DNA of 64,000 bases from Jeongeupia chitinilytica (GTDB taxonomy: Bacteria > Pseudomonadota > Gammaproteobacteria > Burkholderiales > Chitinibacteraceae): contig NZ_BMYO01000002.1 in the NCBI RefSeq assembly GCF_014652315.1, forward strand, positions 1 to 64,000. Direction: 5' to 3'. The notes under the pieces were generated by a model. It was not told where the DNA came from. It searched no databases and saw only the letters and a list, made by a program, of their open reading frames with translations. This document shows positions 53,098 through 63,200 of this stretch, piece after piece. Position 1 is the first letter of the stretch, and each line of letters opens with the position of its first letter. A program made the position numbers and the translations under genes.

Positions 53098-54536
53098 GTG
53101 GTTTGTTCCTCGGGAAGGGCGTGGCTGACCACGCCGCTGACGATCCGGGTTTCGCCATCAAACTCGGCGATCAGCACCGGCTGTTGCAGCTGCGCCGCCT
53201 GAGTGATGGCGATGGCGTTCAGCAAGGCGCTGCGTGCGCCGCCGACGTCGCCGAATTCGGTGACGACGTTGCTGGCGTCGTTGATCGGATTGAGTTCGGA
53301 TTCGAAGTAGCTCAGCACCGTCGCAACCGCGGCCAACCGCGATCCGCCGACGTCGACGCCACCGCAGTTGTGCGCCAGCCATGCGAGCGTATGGCTCCGG
53401 TCGTCACCCGATTCGGCCGGATCGAACGGTAACGGCCGCAGGCAGGCGTTGATCAGTGCGCCTTCGACCGTGGCGCGCAGCTGCTGGCTGAGTTTGTTGC
53501 CTGTCGGCAGTGCACTGTCGCTGTAGAGTTCGCGGCTCAGGTGGATGCGGGCAATCGGCGGCAGGTCGGTCAGGCCGGCACGGTATTGTCCAGGGACCCG
53601 TCCCCAGCCCGACGCATCGTCCTTTCGGCCATGGTCACGTTCCCAGTAGGGCTGGTAGGGATCCGCTTCATCGCTCGTTGTATCGGCGGTCACTACGGGC
53701 GCTGCGAGACCGGCGCGCGTAAACAGCTGCAGCACGACGGCCTGGCCCGGCTTGCCATGCCAGCGTTGCAGTTCGACCTGTTGCGGATCCAGCGGCTCGA
53801 ACTCGTCTTCGTCGGGCTGCTCTGCCAGTGGCGAATCGCACGCCAGCAGCAGCAGACCCGGCTGCGTCGGATCGTTGCGCAACAGTGCAATCACCCGGTC
53901 GTTGAGACTGCCGTTGCCGGGCAGGAATTTGCAGGCCGTGGTCGCTGCTTCATCGTGGCCGGCTTCGATCAACGCATCGTGGAGTGAAAGCCTGACCTGC
54001 TCCAGCAGGGCTCGGCCATCCTGCCCCTGACCGGGCAGGACATACAACGGCAGCCAGGCCAGAGCGGGGGTCTCCGTTATGGCGCTGGCGAGGGTCTCGC
54101 TCAGCGCTTCGGCAATGGCGGCAGTGCGCTCGGAGACTTCGGCGATCGGTGCGCCCTGAGTCCACAGCGCTTGCGCGGGCGCGGTATCGCACCACGCCGG
54201 CATCGATTCGGCGACAACATTTGCCCAGACCGCCCGGCACTCGGCGAAATGCTGACGTTCATGCAGCTCGGCATCGTGGGTCTGGCGGGCCTGGGCAACC
54301 CGGTCCGCCTGCGCTTTGGCTTGGGCATCAACATCCGCCTGTTGCTTTGCCGCTTCCCGCTTGGTCTTCCAGCTGCGCCAGCACGCGATGCCCAGCGCGA
54401 ACAGCATCGGTGGCAACACCAGCAAAGCAAACAGTGAAGGCGCCGACATTGCACCGGCGTTGAACGGGATCACAAAGCCGAGCAGACCCAACCACAGTAC
54501 AGCCAAGCCGATCAGGATCGATAGATTGAGAATCAT
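53094..54536 (-). CDS. unknown T6SS-linked inner-membrane protein
   Basis: The 480-aa protein has two N-terminal membrane helices (about 4-24 and 33-52) and a charged coiled coil (about 54-95). Its large soluble domain ends with a Gly-rich stretch, HNCGGVDVGGSRLAAVATVL and then EFGDVGGARSALLNAIAITQ, which looks somewhat thiolase-like. No domain is recognised with confidence. It is the first gene of an operon with PAAR and tssA and overlaps PAAR by 4 bases. That suggests a role in loading or assembling the tip, or in biogenesis of a cargo. A sigma70-like promoter lies just upstream. Confidence 0.75.
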   Translation of the reverse strand: MILNLSILIGLAVLWLGLLGFVIPFNAGAMSAPSLFALLVLPPMLFALGIACWRSWKTKREAAKQQADVDAQAKAQADRVAQARQTHDAELHERQHFAECRAVWANVVAESMPAWCDTAPAQALWTQGAPIAEVSERTAAIAEALSETLASAITETPALAWLPLYVLPGQGQDGRALLEQVRLSLHDALIEAGHDEAATTACKFLPGNGSLNDRVIALLRNDPTQPGLLLLACDSPLAEQPDEDEFEPLDPQQVELQRWHGKPGQAVVLQLFTRAGLAAPVVTADTTSDEADPYQPYWERDHGRKDDASGWGRVPGQYRAGLTDLPPIARIHLSRELYSDSALPTGNKLSQQLRATVEGALINACLRPLPFDPAESGDDRSHTLAWLAHNCGGVDVGGSRLAAVATVLSYFESELNPINDASNVVTEFGDVGGARSALLNAIAITQAAQLQQPVLIAEFDGETRIVSGVVSHALPEEQTT

Positions 54537-54574
54537 TGCTTGCTTATGTTGTTCTTTCTTGATTGTTGCTGGCT

Positions 54575-54602
54575 ATTTTATCTTTTTTTTAAATTGTGTC
54601 GA
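54575..54602 (-). promoter_or_regulatory. sigma70 promoter of the membrane protein-PAAR-tssA operon
   Basis: On the minus strand TCGACA, 16 bases and TAAAAT match the -35/-10 consensus at 5 of 6 bases each. They lie about 40 bases before the start of the membrane protein gene, in a strongly AT-rich segment. Confidence 0.6.
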
Positions 54603-54830
54603 TTGACCGTATTTTTGTTGTCAGGTTTTTTCGGCGTGCACTCGAGCCGATTTCTGGGCGAGTGATCAGTTGCCGTCAGTGTCACAAGAATGGCGATTGC
54701 ATCACTATCTGAGAAACAAGCGGCGTAAACATGTGCGCAGGAAGGGGATGGGGCTTAAGTTCTGGTTGACTGAATAGATCGATATGTTGGTGTAAATAAT
54801 TGATTTTAAATGATAATTTGATTATTTTTG
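54603..54830. other. intergenic region without a recognisable gene
   Basis: A GC-poor stretch with AT-rich blocks at 54785-54830. No coding frame looks real on either strand. Composition differs clearly from the core genes. Confidence 0.5.
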
Positions 54831-54995
54831 TCAGGCGACCTGCCCAGTGACCTCCCGCCACAACAGCCGCTCGGCAGAGGACAATTCTGCGTTGCGAAGG
54901 GTGTTCCGCGGACCAGTCAGTGGCGTGGTTTCCCGAGAGGGCGGCGATGTCGTAGTGTCAGGCGTGCGATGGGTGACAGCCCGTTGATCTTGTAA
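54831..54995 (-). pseudogene. truncated DUF559 (endonuclease-like) gene remnant
   Basis: A minus-strand frame reads NTLRNAELSSAERLLWREV and stops five residues later. This fits the N-terminal helix of DUF559 proteins (LRxxxTxAExxLWxxL), which normally continue for another 80 or more residues with the Vsr-like nuclease fold. Upstream in frame is a Thr/Pro-rich stretch. The frame has no clear start codon, so its left boundary is approximate. The nuclease part is lost where the AT-rich block begins. Confidence 0.45.
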
Positions 54996-55171
54996 AGCGT
55001 TCTGTCGTGTCGCCCGGTGTTACCCGGCGCCTTCCGAGTCAGGCTGTTGCGCCCGTTTCATTTTTCCGACGATTGTCCGGCAGCCATGCCGGGGAGCCAT
55101 TGGGGCCGAGAAGGCTTGCCATCCTTGCCAGCAACCACGTGCCCAGGCAAAGCATCGGGGATTGACCCGCA

Positions 55172-56091
55172 TCAGGACTGTTCCTTGAGCACTTCGCTGA
55201 CCCATTGGTTGATCCGTACGTAAAAGGGAATCTCGGCCGAGCTGGCTGCTGCTGGACCTGCTGTCGCAGCAGTCAGCCCGGCGTTGCGGAAATAGTAACG
55301 CGCCAGCGTCTTTGGCCCATGCTTGTCGATCACCCTATCTTCGCGGTCCCGGCAAGTGAGTTGGGTTTGTGCTTGCAACTCGCAGCACAGCCGCGTCGGC
55401 CGGAGGATCCGCCGGTCTCGCGCAGCCAAAACGCCGGGACGATCAGATCGAAATCGCTTTCCGAAAGCGTGCCTCGGGCCCCGCTGACGGGCCGGAGGTG
55501 CAACCGCACGCAGTCGAGCAGCATGGTCCGGCTGACGGAATCGGTTTCGTCCACATCCAGTCTTGTAAGTGTGATCCGCAGGCAGATCGTGTGCGGGATC
55601 GACATCATTCAGCCCCAACCGAGCTTGGGCGAAGGCCTTGGCCGTATGGGCCGCCGTCGGCATGGGGCTGCGGCTGTGCCGATCAGGTCGGTTCGAACTG
55701 CCGCGGAACTTGCCGTTGTTTGTACTGATCCAGCGGCAGGCCGTCCGACTTTGCCTGCACCCGTTTCGGCTTGGCGGCGAGCAGCGGCAAGCCGGACGCA
55801 AAGGCCACTTCCGACAAGCGATCGAACAGCTCCGGTTCGAGACGCGCGAACGTACTACCCGGCATCAGGATGAAGGCCGATGGCATGTGACGCCCGAAAA
55901 CGATTGGACGCGCAGGCTTCGGAGCAGCACTGGATGGTCAGTTTGAATAGGAGCGAGCCGAGTTGGGGGCGTTTTCGCCTGATGGATTCGACTGGCCAAT
56001 TCGATCTGGGCCCGTAGCGTCAACGCCTGCTCCAGGCCCCCTGATCGGAGAAGAGCCGGCGGATTTCGGTGCCCGGTTTGTGAGGCTGCAT
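55172..56091 (-). pseudogene. frameshifted remnant of an unknown gene
   Basis: Successive protein-like pieces lie in different minus-strand frames. They are MQPHKPGTEIRRLFSDQG (from 56091), GLEQALTLRAQIELASRIHQ, MPSAFILMPGSTFARLEPEL (55886-55683), a block with LLDCVRLHLRPVSG and SESDFDLIVPAFW (55608-55330), and YYFRNAGLTAATAG through INQWVSEVLKEQS (ending 55172). At least three frame changes or stops would be needed to join them. The family is not recognised. The pieces look like one decayed gene, but that is inference. Confidence 0.4.
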
Positions 56092-56495
56092 GCGTGTAAT
56101 TCTGGCAGGCGTGTTCAGAAGGCGATCATGAAAATGAGTGTCAATTCTGACTGGCTCGTTCCTGTTTTTTCTTGCGGGTAAGGCCTCTGGAACTTCCAGC
56201 TGGACACCGTGTCTGCTTTTCTGGCTTAGACATTTAGCATATTTTTACCTAAATGCAACACGAGAATTCTGTAAGATTTATAAAAACCATAAGCTTTGAT
56301 GTAGTATTTTTCTTACTAATTTACTGGGTTCTTTCTGGTTTGTTGTGGTTGGCGAGGCTTGTCTGCCCGACGGGCGAAACGGTGACGCCGTCACCTCGTT
56401 CTGGTCGGTGTGCAGTAGGCATTGACGGGGCATGTGCGAGGAGGCTCGCCATGTTGCCAAGTTGAATTGCGTGGTCGTTGAGTCAAAGTACCGTT
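56092..56495 (+). other. leader region upstream of the two-partner secretion locus
   Basis: About 400 bases with a strongly AT-rich core (56220-56345). No convincing gene is present. Several AT-rich boxes could form a promoter for tpsB, but none has a clear -35/-10 pair. The composition suggests foreign DNA or a silenced regulatory region. Confidence 0.4.
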
Positions 56496-58274
56496 ATGTC
56501 AGTGGGTAAAGCGGGTGTTGCGGGGAACGGGAAGGCAGGTTGGGCACCCGTCCGGGTGTGTGGTCTGTGGATGGCTGCTTTCTCGTTGATTACGCATTTT
56601 GCATATGCAATTCCGCAGGGCGACGAGCAGATCATCCGTCAGCAGCAGCGGCAGCAGGATCAGGAACGTCAGGATCGGCTCAGCGAACCCCGCGTGGTCC
56701 TGCCGACTCCCGAGGTGGCTGCATCCGGTGATTCCTTTCCGGTGGAGAAAAATTGCTTCCCGGTGACCCTGGTCGCACTGGATGTGCCGTCGCATGCGCT
56801 GGATGCGTTGCAGCTGACGGGGGCGGGAAGATTGCTCGATGGTGATTTCTACTGGCTGAGGCAGACTGCGAACGGTTATGCAGGGCGCTGTATCGGCGCA
56901 AAGGGCGTCGAGTACGTCGCCAAGCAGCTGACCCAGCAACTGCTTGACCATGGCTACATCACCAGCCGTGTGCTGGTCCCCGAGCAGGACCTGTCCACCG
57001 GTGTGCTGGCGCTGACGGTCATGCCGGGCTGGATTGGCGAAATCCGCTTCGCCGATCCGTCGCTGTACGGCACTTGGCGCAGCGCCTTCCCGACCGGAAA
57101 AGGACGGTTGCTGAACTTGCGCGATCTGGAGCAGGGGCTGGAGCAAATGAAGCGTGTCCCGAGTCAGGATGTCGACATGCAGATCGTCCCGGGCAAGGTT
57201 GCCGGCGAGAGCGATGTCGTCATTGCCATCAAGCGTGGCAAGCCGTGGAAAGTCGTCGCGACGCTGGATGACACCGGTTCGCATGCCACCGGCAAGCTTC
57301 AGGCCGGTGTGTCGCTGTCGCTGGACAATCCGCTGGGCCTGAACGATCTGCTCAATATCGGCTACACCCACGATGCCGACGTCAACCGCGGCGGGTTGGG
57401 GACGCTGGGCAAGAGCATGTATTACTCGGTGCCGTGGGGTTACTGGACCTTGACCGCGACTGCCAACGAATCGCGCTATCACCAGACGATCGCCGGCGTC
57501 GCGCAGGATTTCGTCTCCAGCGGCATCTCCGACAACATGGCGGTGCGCGTCAGCCGGCTGGTCTACCGCGACCAGTCGACCCAGTTTTCGCTGCAGGCCC
57601 AGACGGGCAAGCGGATCAGCCACAGCTTCATCGACGATACCGAAATCGAGGTGCAGCGCCGCGCCAACAGCTTTGCCGAGGTCGGCTTCAACTACCGGCG
57701 GTTCTGGGGACAGGCACAGCTCGACCTGACCGGCGCCTGGCGCAAGGGCGTGCCGTGGTTCGGTGCGATGCAGGATTTCCCTGCCGAAGGCGACAACGTC
57801 CCGACGTTCTATTACCAGTTGCAAAGCGTCGACGCGACACTGGTGCTGCCGTTCAGGGTTGCCGATGTTCCGCTGCAGTACACCGGTACCTTCCATGGCC
57901 AGACGACGAGGGATGCGCTGTATTTCACCGACGACCTCTCGATCGGCAGCCGTTTCACCGTGCGCGGCTTCGACGGCGAGAGCAGCCTGACCGCGGAGAA
58001 GGGGTTTTACTGGCGCAACGAGCTTGGCGTGCCGCTGTGGCGTTCGGGGCAATCGCTCTACGTCGGGCTCGACTACGGTCAGGTCTATGGCCCGAATGCG
58101 ATCCATCTGCCAGGCACAAAACTGGCCGGCGCGGTGCTGGGACTACGGGGCGGCTCCGGCGGTGTTGCCGGCAGCGTCAGTTACGACGTGTTCGTCGGCT
58201 GGCCGCTTTATCGTCCGGAAGGTTTCGGCGACGGCAAGCCGACAACCGGCTTCCAGCTGGTCTATCAGTATTGA
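56496..58274 (+). CDS. TpsB outer-membrane transporter of a two-partner secretion system (ShlB/FhaC family)
   Basis: The 592-aa precursor has a signal peptide (about 1-37, ending FAYA) and a Gln/Arg-rich linker. Two POTRA domains follow (about 75-290; EQDLSTGVLALTVMPGWIGEI lies between them), then a 16-strand beta barrel with the conserved FTVRGFDGES (VRGF motif, about residue 488). The C-terminal strand ends in an aromatic, FQLVYQY. It exports the TpsA protein encoded downstream. ATG 56496 was preferred to TTG 56478. Three lipoprotein genes separate it from tpsA. Confidence 0.94.
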   Translation: MSVGKAGVAGNGKAGWAPVRVCGLWMAAFSLITHFAYAIPQGDEQIIRQQQRQQDQERQDRLSEPRVVLPTPEVAASGDSFPVEKNCFPVTLVALDVPSHALDALQLTGAGRLLDGDFYWLRQTANGYAGRCIGAKGVEYVAKQLTQQLLDHGYITSRVLVPEQDLSTGVLALTVMPGWIGEIRFADPSLYGTWRSAFPTGKGRLLNLRDLEQGLEQMKRVPSQDVDMQIVPGKVAGESDVVIAIKRGKPWKVVATLDDTGSHATGKLQAGVSLSLDNPLGLNDLLNIGYTHDADVNRGGLGTLGKSMYYSVPWGYWTLTATANESRYHQTIAGVAQDFVSSGISDNMAVRVSRLVYRDQSTQFSLQAQTGKRISHSFIDDTEIEVQRRANSFAEVGFNYRRFWGQAQLDLTGAWRKGVPWFGAMQDFPAEGDNVPTFYYQLQSVDATLVLPFRVADVPLQYTGTFHGQTTRDALYFTDDLSIGSRFTVRGFDGESSLTAEKGFYWRNELGVPLWRSGQSLYVGLDYGQVYGPNAIHLPGTKLAGAVLGLRGGSGGVAGSVSYDVFVGWPLYRPEGFGDGKPTTGFQLVYQY

Positions 58275-58312
58275 CGCGCCGTACCAAAGAACGGGTTCAG
58301 GAGGAGTTGAAA

Positions 58313-58987
58313 ATGAAGATGACAAGATTGCTGGGGACCGTGGCCGCTGCGGCGTCGTTGCTATCCGGATGTGCAACCGAAAGCTCGACCGCGCTGGCCG
58401 TGCCGAAGGTTGAAAGCGCCAGCCGGCCCTATACCGGTGTGCGTACGCCGATTGCGGTCGGACAGTTCGACAACCGCTCGGCCTATATGCGCGGCATTTT
58501 TTCCGATGGCGTAGACCGGCTGGGCGGGCAGGCCAAAACGATCCTGATTACCCACCTGCAGCAGACCAATCGTTTCAACGTGCTCGATCGCGACAACATG
58601 AAGGAGCTGCAGCAGGAAGCCGTGATCAAGAAGCAGGCCCAGAAGCTCAAGGGGGCCGATTACATCATCACCGGCGATGTAACCGAGTTCGGTCGCAAGG
58701 AAATCGGTGACCAGCAGCTGTTCGGCATTCTGGGACGCGGCAAATCGCAGATCGCCTATGCCAAGGTCAGTCTCAACGTCGTCGATATCGCGACGTCCGA
58801 AGTCGTGTATTCGAGTCAGGGCGCCGGCGAATACAGCCTGTCCAACCGAGAGGTCATCGGCTTTGGCGGGACGGCCAGCTACGACTCGACGCTGAACGGC
58901 AAGGTGCTCGACCTGGCGATGCGCGAGGCGGTGAACAAGCTGGTTGCTGCGACCGAATCGGGCGCCTGGAATCCTGCCAAAGAGTAA
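58313..58987 (+). CDS. CsgG/HfaB-family lipoprotein
   Basis: The 224-aa precursor has lipobox LSGC (lipidated Cys20). The mature part has the CsgG core: PIAVGQFDNRS, QTNRFNVLDRDNMKELQQEA, KGADYIITGDVTEFG and VVDIATSEVVYSSQG. CsgG family proteins form export channels or anchor surface structures in the outer membrane. HfaB does this for the Caulobacter holdfast. A GGAGGAG precedes the ATG. It is the first of three lipoprotein genes between tpsB and tpsA. Confidence 0.9.
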   Translation: MKMTRLLGTVAAAASLLSGCATESSTALAVPKVESASRPYTGVRTPIAVGQFDNRSAYMRGIFSDGVDRLGGQAKTILITHLQQTNRFNVLDRDNMKELQQEAVIKKQAQKLKGADYIITGDVTEFGRKEIGDQQLFGILGRGKSQIAYAKVSLNVVDIATSEVVYSSQGAGEYSLSNREVIGFGGTASYDSTLNGKVLDLAMREAVNKLVAATESGAWNPAKE

Positions 58988-59016
58988 GCGGCCAGACAAT
59001 AAAAGGGAGTGATGAG

Positions 59017-59376
59017 ATGACAGCCAAACGGATGGGGCGCCATGTGCTGCCCGTGGCCTTGCTCGGCGGCATGTTGTTGACCGGCTGCAATACCGCACCG
59101 AAAACCTTGTACCAGTGGGGCGGATATCAGCAGCAGGTCTACAAGCATTTCCAGGGCGACGCGCCGGAAACGCAGATTGCCGCGCTGGAAGAGGGCTTCC
59201 AGAAAATCCGTGCCAATGGCGCAATGCCGCCACCGGGATATCACGCACATCTGGGCATGCTGTATGCCGGGATCGGCAAGGGCGACCAGGCGGTGCAACA
59301 GTTCAATACCGAGAAGGCGCTGTTCCCGGAATCCGTGGCCTATATGGACTTCCTGTTGAAGAAATACCAGCAATAA
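59017..59376 (+). CDS. DUF4810 lipoprotein
   Basis: The 119-aa precursor has lipobox LTGC (lipidated Cys24) and the DUF4810 pattern LYQWGGYQQQVYKHF, then PPGYHAHLGMLYAGIGKGDQ. It is a small helical, TPR-like protein that commonly sits between a CsgG-like and a DUF799 lipoprotein. Function is unknown. Confidence 0.88.
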   Translation: MTAKRMGRHVLPVALLGGMLLTGCNTAPKTLYQWGGYQQQVYKHFQGDAPETQIAALEEGFQKIRANGAMPPPGYHAHLGMLYAGIGKGDQAVQQFNTEKALFPESVAYMDFLLKKYQQ

Positions 59377-59388
59377 GGTGCACGAATC

Positions 59389-60051
59389 ATGAAAAAAGCA
59401 ATGAAGCTGATCGCGTGCCTGTCGCTGGTACTGCTCGCCGCAGGATGCGCCACGCCGCAGAAGGCTGCGCGTGATTACACCGCGTTCAAGCAAAGCAAGC
59501 CCCGCTCGATCCTGGTGTTGCCGCCACTGAACGAATCGCCTGACGTCAACGCTAGCTACGGCATGCTGTCGCAGATGACCTTCCCGTTGGCCGAAGCAGG
59601 CTACTACGTGATGCCGGTGGCGCTGGTCGACGAAACATTCAAGCAGAACGGTCTGGGCCTGCCGGCCGAAATTCACGGTGTCGCGCCGGCCAAGCTCAGG
59701 GAAATCTTTGGCGCCGACGCTGCGCTCTACGTCACCGTGACCAAGTACGGGACGAGCTATGTGGTCCTCGACAGTGTCACGGTCGTTGCCGCCAACGCCA
59801 AGCTGGTCGATCTGAAGACCGGCGACGTGCTCTGGACCGGCGCCGCATCGGCGTCGAGCAGCGAAAACGGCAACAACGCGTCGAACGGTCTGCTCGGCAT
59901 GCTGATTACCGCAGCGATCAAGCAAATCGCCAACAACGTCACCGATGCCGCGTATCCGATCGCCGGTCTGACCAGCGTGCGCATGCTGTCGGCCGGTGGC
60001 CCGAACGGCATGCTGTACGGGCCGCATTCGCCCAAATACGGCACGGACTGA
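59389..60051 (+). CDS. DUF799 lipoprotein (GNA1162-like)
   Basis: The 220-aa precursor has lipobox AAGC (lipidated Cys20) and the DUF799 pattern SILVLPPLNESPDVNASYG, MTFPLAEAGYYVMPVALVDET and ALYVTVTKYGTSY. The family includes the Neisseria surface antigen GNA1162. It follows DUF4810 by 12 bases, completing the CsgG-DUF4810-DUF799 set. It is the last gene before the hairpin and tpsA. Confidence 0.9.
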   Translation: MKKAMKLIACLSLVLLAAGCATPQKAARDYTAFKQSKPRSILVLPPLNESPDVNASYGMLSQMTFPLAEAGYYVMPVALVDETFKQNGLGLPAEIHGVAPAKLREIFGADAALYVTVTKYGTSYVVLDSVTVVAANAKLVDLKTGDVLWTGAASASSSENGNNASNGLLGMLITAAIKQIANNVTDAAYPIAGLTSVRMLSAGGPNGMLYGPHSPKYGTD

Positions 60052-60145
60052 GTCGCGCGGACATCTCCTGCCGAGGGCGCATGCCTTCGGCTGGCTTCGG
60101 CCTTGTAACGATGAATCACCGGCCGATTCCCCGGCAGGGGACGGC

Positions 60146-60177
60146 GTGCCGTTCGCGGACCGGGTAGCGAACGGCAC
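60146..60177 (+). promoter_or_regulatory. perfect 11-bp hairpin upstream of tpsA
   Basis: GTGCCGTTCGC and GCGAACGGCAC form a perfect stem with a 10-base loop, 71 bases before the tpsA start. No T-run follows, so it is not a standard terminator. It may be an operator, a processing site or a transcription pause. The surrounding 60052-60248 gap holds no gene. Confidence 0.55.
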
Positions 60178-60248
60178 CAACATGAAATTGTGGTCATTCG
60201 GTTCTGCACGCTTCGGGCGGGTGCAGGGCACGGTATTGGATTGCTGAA

Positions 60249-63200
60249 ATGAAAAAAGACATTGCGGATATGGCGAATCGGAATGGCGATTTGCGGGCCG
60301 GGCTTGCTTCGATCGAATTGGCGGCCGGCGGGAACGGCATCCTGTCATTCCCGCGTCGCGTCTTGCTTTCATTCACGCTGTTCTGCTTCATTGCCCAGCC
60401 TGTGCTGGCTGCGGGGCCGATTGTCGCCGACCCGAATGCGCCCGGCGGACAGCGACCAACCGTACAGACGACGGCCAACGGTTTGCCCGTCGTCAACATC
60501 GCCGCTCCCAATGGCGCCGGTGTATCGCACAACAAATACAACCAGTTCAATGTCGATGCAAAAGGCGCGATTCTCAACAATTCGCCCGGCCTGGTGCAGA
60601 CCCAGTTGGGTGGCTATGTCGACGGCAACGCCAATCTGGCCGGCGGTGCGGCGCGGACGATCCTCAACGAGGTCACCTCGGGCAATCCGAGCGCATTACG
60701 CGGCTATCTGGAAGTCGCCGGCCAGCGTGCCAATATCATCGTCGCCAACCCCAACGGGATATCGTGTGACGGTTGCGGTTTCATCAACAGCAACCGCGCT
60801 ACCTTGACGACCGGTACGCCGGTCTTCGGCGGCAGCGGCAGCCTTGACGCGTTCCGTGTCGGCACCGGGCTGATCACCGTCAGTGGCGCCGGACTCAACG
60901 GCGGCAATCTGGATCAGGTCGACCTGATCGCGCGCGCGGTCCGGATCAATGCCGGCGTCTACGCCAGGCACTTGAACGTCGTCGCCGGCACGGCCACGGC
61001 GAACTACGCCGATCTCGCGGTACAGGCGGGAACCGGCGATGCCGACGCGCCCGGCGTATCGATCGACGTTGCCCAGCTCGGCGGGATGTATGCCGACAAG
61101 ATTCGCCTGATCGGTACCGAAGCCGGCGTCGGCGTGAACCTCGTCGGCACGATTGCGGCAACGCAGGATCTGCAGATCGACAGTGCCGGCAAACTGACGC
61201 TCGGCGGGAAAACCACCGCAGCGACAGCGATGCTCAGCGGCGCCGAAATCGCCAACACCGGGCAACTGTACGTAACGCAAAGCCTGGCGGTGAAGGCGGC
61301 AGGGCAACTGGTCAACACCGGGGTGATTGCAAGCGCACAGCATGCGGACCTGCAGACGGGCAGCCTTGCGCAGCAGGGGATGCTGGCGGCCGGTCTGTCG
61401 GCCGATGGCCAAATCCAGGGCAACGGCTCGCTGACGGTGGCGAGTGTCGGCAATGCCAGCCTGACCGGCCAGACCGTCGCAGCCGGCAATGCCACGGTCC
61501 GCGCAGCAAGCATCGACGCCAGCGGCGGCAAGCTGCAAAGCGCCAATGCGCTGGACGTTCAGGCCACGCAGGGTGATGTCACTTTCGACAAAGCGACGGT
61601 TTCGGCCGGAAGCACCCTCGCCGTGCGTGCTGCTGCAGGTCTGAATACCCGTGGCGCGACGGTTTCGGCACGGCAGCTGACGATGGCTGGGCGCAACATC
61701 GACAACAGCGGTGGCAGCCTCGCTCAGACCGGCGCCGGCACGCTGCAGGTTTCGGCGACGGAGGCCATCGTCAATCGCGGCGGCCTGATCGGTGCAAACG
61801 GCGAGCTGCAACTGAACGCGGCCATGCTGGACAACAGCGGCCGAGGTCAGTTGCAGGCCAAACGGCTGGCGCTGACAGTCGGGCAGTTGGACAACCGGCA
61901 GGGCAGCATCCGCCAGACCGGGTCGCAAAACGGCAGTTTTTCGATCAGTGACACCCTTGACAACCGCAAGGGTGTGATCGCGACCAATGCGCAGGATCTG
62001 AGCCTGTCTGCCGTTCAGCTCGACAATGCAGAAGGGCAGATCGTCCTGACGGGCAACGGCAAACTGAGCCTGAATGGCGCGCTGGACAACAGCGATGGCA
62101 AGGTGGCCAGCAACGGCGATGTCGCCATCAACGCCGGAACGCTGAACAACGCGCGGGGGCAGATCGCCGCGCAACGGCAACTCGACGTGGTGTCCGGTTC
62201 AGTGCTGAACCGGTCCGGCACGATGGCCGCCGGCAAGGCGCTACGGATCGATAACGTGGGCGCGTTCGATAACCGCGACGGTGCGATCGAAGCCGGCGAA
62301 GGGCTGACGTTCAGGAGCGGCAGCCTGAACAATGATGGCCTGGGCCGGGTGTTGGTGCTGAGCGGAGACGGTGTGATTACCGCCGATACCGTGAGCAATC
62401 AGGGCACCTTGGGCGGCAACGGCAATGTGCTGATGACCGCGGGCCGGCTCGACAACACCGGTGCGTTATCCGCGCTTCAGGCCCTGACGATCAAGGCCGC
62501 TCAGCTCGACAACGGCGGCAAGCTGGTGACCGCCAGCGCCTTGCAGCTCACGGCACAACACACTACCAATAGCGGCACGATCCAGGGCGATTTGCTCAGT
62601 ATCGCCGGTATGTCGCTGATCAACGCCGGAGGGCAGCTGATTCAGGTCGGCAACGGCGATGCGCAGTGGGCTTTGACGGATGTCTTCGATAATCGCGGTG
62701 GTGCTGTCGGAAGCGCGGCCCGGAGTCTGACGCTGAATGCCGGCCAGTTGACCAACACCGGCCGGATCGGCCTGAGCGGCAGCGGCCAGCACCGGATTGA
62801 TGCGGCCGAACTCGACAACAGCGGCGGCCAGCTGATCCAGGCCGGTGCCGGCAGCATGATCGTGACCGCCAGCAACGAACTGGCGAATCGGGGTGGTTTG
62901 ATCGGCAGCGCTGGCACCTTGAAATTGAATGCGGCCACGCTGGACAACAGCAATGCGGGCCAGTTGCAGGCGGACCGTCTGGCGCTGACCGTAGGCCAGC
63001 TGAACAATCAGCAGGGCAGCATCCGCCAGACCGGCGCGCAGAACGGCAGCTTCGCGATCAGCGGTGCGCTGGACAACCGCAAGGGGACGATTGCGACCAA
63101 CGCGAAGGACCTGACCCTGGTGGCGGCGCAGATCGACAATGCCGAGGGCCAGATCGCGCTGGCTGGTGACGGCAAGCTGAGCCTGACCGGCCCGCTCGAC

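Noticed and set aside
55205..55873. 222-residue plus-strand frame in the decayed region
   Set aside because: Arg/Ser/Pro-rich composition and no start signal. The minus-strand pieces in the same place look more protein-like.
56253..56465. 70-residue frame with one hydrophobic stretch upstream of tpsB
   Set aside because: The first half is AT-rich and hydrophobic by composition, the second half loses protein character, and no ribosome binding site is seen.
54603..56495. Insertion sequence or integrase in the decayed region
   Set aside because: No transposase-like motif, terminal inverted repeat or target duplication could be found by eye.
60262..60807. Alternative frame at the start of tpsA
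   Set aside because: It lacks the signal peptide and TPS motifs, which lie in the frame that starts at 60249.
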